Positions 60,577-64,000 of a stretch of DNA of 64,000 nt are shown in pieces. A program made the translations under genes and the position numbers. The DNA is from Bombella pollinis (GTDB lineage: Bacteria > Pseudomonadota > Alphaproteobacteria > Acetobacterales > Acetobacteraceae): assembly GCF_026385485.1 (NCBI RefSeq), contig NZ_JANIDX010000006.1:1-64000 (forward strand). The letters are read 5' to 3'. The notes below the pieces were generated by a model. That model was not told the origin of the DNA. It saw only the letters and a list, made by a program, of their open reading frames with translations, and ran no database searches. The stretch's first letter is position 1. Each line of letters starts with the position of its first letter.

Positions 60577-61761
60577 ATGTGGGATGTTATCGTCATAGGG
60601 GCTGGTGCAGCGGGGATGATGGCCGCTGCTCATGCAGGGCAAAAGGGTGCGCGCGTCCTTGTGCTGGATCATGCAGAGCAGCCGGGGCGGAAGATTCTGA
60701 TTTCTGGCGGGGGGCGGTGTAATTTTACGAACATTAGGGCAGATTGGAGGTATTATCGCTCCGAAAATCCGCATTTTTGCCGCTCAGCCCTAGCGCGTTA
60801 TCGTCCTCAAGATTTTTTGGCTTTGGTGGAAGCTCACAAGATAAGCTGGCATGAGAAGGAAGATGGTCAGCTTTTTTGTGATGAATCTGCCCGGCAGATT
60901 GTCACAATGTTGGAGGCTGAATGTCGTGCCGCGCATGTGCGCTTTCAGCTTGGTTGTGTGGTGCGGGATGTCGCGCATGATGGCCATGTTTTTGCGGTGG
61001 AGACCGCGCAGGGTGTGCTGCAGGCGCGGGCGGTGATTTTGGCAACCGGAGGGTTGGCTTTGCCAAAATTAGGGGCAACGGACTTCTCTTTACGCATCGC
61101 GCAGCGTTTTGGGTTGCGTGTGGTTGCACCGGCTCCGGCCTTAGTGCCCTTTTGTTTGGCTGAGGCCCAGCCGGAACTTGCCGGTGTGTCTTTGCCTGTT
61201 ACGGCGTCTCTTATGGGGCGGAAAAAACCCTGCTTTACGGGGGGTATGGTCTTTACGCATCGGGGTGTGTCTGGCCCTGCGATTTTACAGATTTCTTCAT
61301 GGTGGGAGAGGGGCGAGGCTGTGCGTCTTAATCTTCTTCCCGGTCGAGATGTGTATGAGATGATGCGGACTATCAGCCAGAAACGGCCAAAGGCCCATGC
61401 TGCGGCTTTGGTGGAGGCCCTGCCTGCACGTCTAGCACGATATCTTATTCATGGGCGGATGGATGGACGTCCTTTGGCAGAACAGCCCGCAAAATCTGTG
61501 CGTGTTTTAGCAAACTATGTGGCAGATTGGACGATAAGGCCGAGCAGCACGGAAGGGTATGCTAAGGCGGAGGTCATGCGGGGAGGAGTGGATACGCGGG
61601 ACTTGTCCTCCCAAACGATGGAGGCACGCTCTGTGCCGGGGCTTTATATTGTGGGGGAAGCGGTGGATGTGACGGGCTGGTTGGGGGGCTATAACTTCCA
61701 ATGGGCATGGGCGAGTGGTGTGGCAGCAGGACAGGCTGCGGCAGAACGGGTTAACGTATAG
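60577..61761 (+). CDS. BaiN/YhiN-like flavoprotein
   Basis: A 394-residue NAD(P)/FAD oxidoreductase of the HI0933 family. 'VIVIGAGAAGMMAAAHAGQKGARVLVLDH' is the FAD fold; 'GRKILISGGGRCNFTN' the family signature; 'GEAVDVTGWLGGYNFQWAWASG' the C-terminal motif. Starts directly after the GST-like stop. Function is not established for most members. Confidence 0.88.
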   Translation: MWDVIVIGAGAAGMMAAAHAGQKGARVLVLDHAEQPGRKILISGGGRCNFTNIRADWRYYRSENPHFCRSALARYRPQDFLALVEAHKISWHEKEDGQLFCDESARQIVTMLEAECRAAHVRFQLGCVVRDVAHDGHVFAVETAQGVLQARAVILATGGLALPKLGATDFSLRIAQRFGLRVVAPAPALVPFCLAEAQPELAGVSLPVTASLMGRKKPCFTGGMVFTHRGVSGPAILQISSWWERGEAVRLNLLPGRDVYEMMRTISQKRPKAHAAALVEALPARLARYLIHGRMDGRPLAEQPAKSVRVLANYVADWTIRPSSTEGYAKAEVMRGGVDTRDLSSQTMEARSVPGLYIVGEAVDVTGWLGGYNFQWAWASGVAAGQAAAERVNV

Positions 61762-61803
61762 GGTAAGACTGAGGGGACAGTCCCGCGTGGGAGCATATAG
61801 CTG

Positions 61804-62559
61804 ATGGTAGATATATCTTTGAAAAAGAATGAGCGGCAGCCTTGGCCTAGCGATCCTCATGAGGAGGGGAAAGGCCATGCCCCAGCGAAGCTTCTTTTAA
61901 TAGAGGATGACGATAGCCTCGCTGAGGAGGTAGTGGAGGACTTACGCGGGCGTGGTTATGATGTGAGCCGTGCTGCCACGGGGCCAGAAGGGCTGGAGAT
62001 GGCCCGAACAGGTGAGCATGACCTTTTGGTGATGGACCGTATGTTACCGGGGCTTGATGGACTAAGCATCTTAGAGACGCTGCGTGAGCAGGGGATGACA
62101 ATGCCCGTCTTAGTCCTCTCGGCATTATCGGCGGTAGATGATCGTATTAGCGGGCTTAAAGCGGGCGGTGATGATTATTTGACGAAGCCTTTTGTGATGG
62201 AGGAATTAGCCGCACGGCTAGAGGCTTTATTGAGGCGGCCTATTTATGGGCGAGCCTCTATGCTGAAGTTAGGGCCGTTGGAGATGGACCTGCTAGAGCG
62301 GCGCGTTCGGCGCGAGGGGCGGGAGATTGAGCTATTGCCGCGCGAGTTCCGTTTGCTGGAATATATGATGCGTCGGCCTAATACTGTCCTTACCCGGACA
62401 ATGCTGCTTGAGGATGTATGGAATTACCGCTTCGTCCCGCGGACGAATCTTGTGGATGTGCATATCGGTAAATTACGCCGCAAGGTGGATAAGGAGGGTG
62501 AGGAAGCGTTAATTCATAGCATCCGTGGGGCGGGGTTCTGTTTGCGTGTTCCGGAGTGA
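61804..62559 (+). CDS. OmpR-family response regulator
   Basis: 251 residues. Receiver domain: 'LLIEDDDSLAEEVVEDL', phospho-acceptor Asp in 'LLVMDRMLPGLDG', switch Thr/Ser and Lys in 'YLTKPF'. C-terminal winged helix 'PREFRLLEYMMRRPNTVLTRTMLLEDVWNYRF'. Partner kinase overlaps its 3' end. Stimulus and targets unknown. N-terminal 25 residues are a poorly conserved extension. Confidence 0.93.
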   Translation: MVDISLKKNERQPWPSDPHEEGKGHAPAKLLLIEDDDSLAEEVVEDLRGRGYDVSRAATGPEGLEMARTGEHDLLVMDRMLPGLDGLSILETLREQGMTMPVLVLSALSAVDDRISGLKAGGDDYLTKPFVMEELAARLEALLRRPIYGRASMLKLGPLEMDLLERRVRREGREIELLPREFRLLEYMMRRPNTVLTRTMLLEDVWNYRFVPRTNLVDVHIGKLRRKVDKEGEEALIHSIRGAGFCLRVPE

Positions 62560-63979
62560 CCTTTTCCGCACCGCAGCGTTCCGGCTGACCTTAGGGCTTG
62601 TTGGCATCATCGTGCTGGGCATGTTGTTGGAGCTAGGCCTTCTTTATGGGCAGATTAGCACTTATGAGAAGCTCCGCACCGATGATTTGCTCCGCCGCTC
62701 CGCCTCTGTTTTGATGCAGGAAGCTCCGGGTGATTTGGAAATCCGTCTAAAGGAGCGCAGCACAAGCGAGCTACGCGTTTTTCTTAATGCCGCAGCGTTG
62801 TTTGATAAAAATCGTCATCCCATCGTAGGAGATATGAAGGCATGGCCTGCTGGGCTTAAGTTTGGCCCGACCATGCAGAAGCTCTCCTTTGTGCTGCCAG
62901 ACCATAGCGTTACAGTCATGCGTTTTTTGGTGGTGGAAGTTCCGGGGATGCAGCCGGGGCGGACGCGGCTTTTAGTGCTAGGTCGCTCCCGTCATATGAT
63001 TAACGAGCTATGGCAGGTTGCGCAGCGTTCAGCATTATTTGCGATGGTGCCGGTGGTGCTGTTCGCGTTGTTAGCGGGGATGGTCCTTAGTCGCAGGGCC
63101 TTGGGACGCATTACCAAAATGCACTCCTCTATTGAGCAAATTATGAAAGGCCAAATGCGTGAGCGTTTACCTGTTGGGCGCGGGCATGACGAGCTAGACC
63201 GCCTTGCAGGCTCGGTAAACCGTATGTTGGATAGGCTAGAGCAGCTTATGGGGGAGATGCGCGATGTGGGTAACGATATTGCTCATGACCTCCGCACCCC
63301 TCTAGCACGCGTGCAAGCGCGCTTAGATCGCGTTAATGCTGTGGCGCAGAGTTTGGACCCTTCCATAGAGGATAAAGAGCGTTTTGAGCGTGCGATGGGG
63401 TTATGCCAGCGCGATTTGGAGCAATGTTTCTCCATCATTACGGCGTTATTGCGTATTGGTGAGATTGAGACAGGCCAGCGGCGGGTGGGTTTTCAGCAGA
63501 TGGATATTATGCCCTTGATGATGGATATGGCCGATTTATATGAGCCTATAGCGGAGATGCAGGGTTTATCCCTCTCCGTGGTCCCGCATGAAGGGCCGGT
63601 CCCTCTTTGGGGGGATGCGGATTTATTGAATGAAGTCTTAGCAAACTTACTGGATAATGCACTGAAGTTTACAGCCGCGGGAGGCAGCGTCACCTTACGG
63701 GCGGGCTGTAATGAACTTGCAGAAGCGTGGTTTGAAGTACGCGATACAGGTGTCGGTATTGCTATAGAGGAGCGCAATGCGGTGATGGGCCGTTTTTACC
63801 GTGCAGATAAAAGCCGTCATATCCCGGGGAGTGGCCTTGGTCTCAGCTTAGTAGCGGCGATTGTTCGTCTGCATGAAGCCCGCCTTGTGATTGAAGAAAA
63901 TAATGAGGTGGGCGTGATGAGTGGCACTGTCTTCCGCCTCATCTTCCCTGCCATTACGGCAGAGGATAAAGCTGCTTAA
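62546..63979 (+). CDS. HAMP-domain sensor histidine kinase
   Basis: About 477 residues. Two membrane segments ('GLVGIIVLGMLLELGLLY' and 'FAMVPVVLFALLAGMVL') enclose a periplasmic sensor of about 120 residues, then HAMP, H-box 'GNDIAHDLRTPLARVQ', N-box 'NLLDNALKFT', and 'RDTGVGI' with 'GSGLGLSLV'. Start is a GTG inside the regulator gene: 62546 used here, 62525 possible. The overlap implies coupled translation. Confidence 0.9.
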   Translation: MFRSDLFRTAAFRLTLGLVGIIVLGMLLELGLLYGQISTYEKLRTDDLLRRSASVLMQEAPGDLEIRLKERSTSELRVFLNAAALFDKNRHPIVGDMKAWPAGLKFGPTMQKLSFVLPDHSVTVMRFLVVEVPGMQPGRTRLLVLGRSRHMINELWQVAQRSALFAMVPVVLFALLAGMVLSRRALGRITKMHSSIEQIMKGQMRERLPVGRGHDELDRLAGSVNRMLDRLEQLMGEMRDVGNDIAHDLRTPLARVQARLDRVNAVAQSLDPSIEDKERFERAMGLCQRDLEQCFSIITALLRIGEIETGQRRVGFQQMDIMPLMMDMADLYEPIAEMQGLSLSVVPHEGPVPLWGDADLLNEVLANLLDNALKFTAAGGSVTLRAGCNELAEAWFEVRDTGVGIAIEERNAVMGRFYRADKSRHIPGSGLGLSLVAAIVRLHEARLVIEENNEVGVMSGTVFRLIFPAITAEDKAA

Positions 63980-64000
63980 TGGAGAGGAGGGTATGAGGGG

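Noticed and set aside
1..64000. CRISPR array, insertion sequence or toxin-antitoxin pair
   Set aside because: No regularly spaced repeats, transposase or clear toxin seen. The YdaS-like gene could be an antitoxin type, but no YdaT partner is next to it.

Overview
The window looks like a chromosome segment of an alphaproteobacterium, most likely an acetic acid bacterium (Acetobacteraceae, perhaps a small-genome insect- or nectar-associated type). This is inferred from gene content: Entner-Doudoroff edd-eda, a periplasmic aldose 1-epimerase, a huge repeat protein with a C-terminal Hint domain, a DUF3576 lipoprotein, MlaA/MlaC, LptE, MinCDE beside an FzlA-like GST protein, and a tRNA-Arg(CCU) with a group I intron. 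No 16S or other species-level marker is present.

Bases 1 to about 7.0 kb are the right end of an integrated phage-like element. A leftward block holds a DUF1376 replication-type protein, a VRR-NUC nuclease, two helix-turn-helix proteins and a 35-residue membrane peptide. One rightward gene, a membrane-anchored WYL-like protein, is inserted against it. The immunity region (3.1-4.0 kb) has a Cro/YdaS-like gene and a divergent XRE repressor with four matching 15-bp operators. A rightward early operon of very short, often ATGA-overlapping genes follows, including two Lar-like zinc proteins and a DUF3310 protein, and ends in an excisionase-like gene overlapping a tyrosine integrase. The integrase points at the 3' end of tRNA-Thr(UGU), the likely attachment site; the left end lies outside the window.

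From 7.1 to 41.5 kb the DNA is compact core genome: mrp, an HtrA protease, djlA-like, a secreted adenosine deaminase with a purine nucleoside permease/phosphorylase (NUP), tgt-queA, mlaA-mlaC, galM, cysE, a UbiH-type hydroxylase, glnK-amtB, ispE, a degenerate family-4 uracil-DNA glycosylase homologue, a soluble lytic transglycosylase, edd-eda, a tripartite EmrAB/NodT-type efflux operon, purH, nadK, a TM2 protein, a 2-hydroxyacid dehydrogenase, a low-molecular-weight tyrosine phosphatase and an AEC transporter.

From 41.6 to 46.4 kb lie the 1229-residue Hint-domain repeat protein, a small partner-like gene of unknown function, and the intron-containing tRNA-Arg(CCU). From 46.5 to 51.4 kb is a DUF3576-leuS-lptE-holA run. 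From 51.6 to 57.7 kb is an iron-uptake block: two tandem paralogous TonB-dependent siderophore receptors, each behind a Fur-box-like sequence, plus a PiuC-type hydroxylase. The window closes with minCDE, a divergent FzlA-like gene with a BaiN/YhiN flavoprotein, and a two-component system.

The most notable features are the group IC3-type intron, the four-operator immunity region with opposed promoters, the coupled mini-ORF ahead of the WYL-like gene, the xis/int overlap, the Hint-domain surface protein, the UDG homologue lacking most iron-sulfur cysteines, and the duplicated receptors. None is convincingly a new defence or signalling system; the unrecognised small element genes and the WYL-like membrane protein are the best places to look for one.
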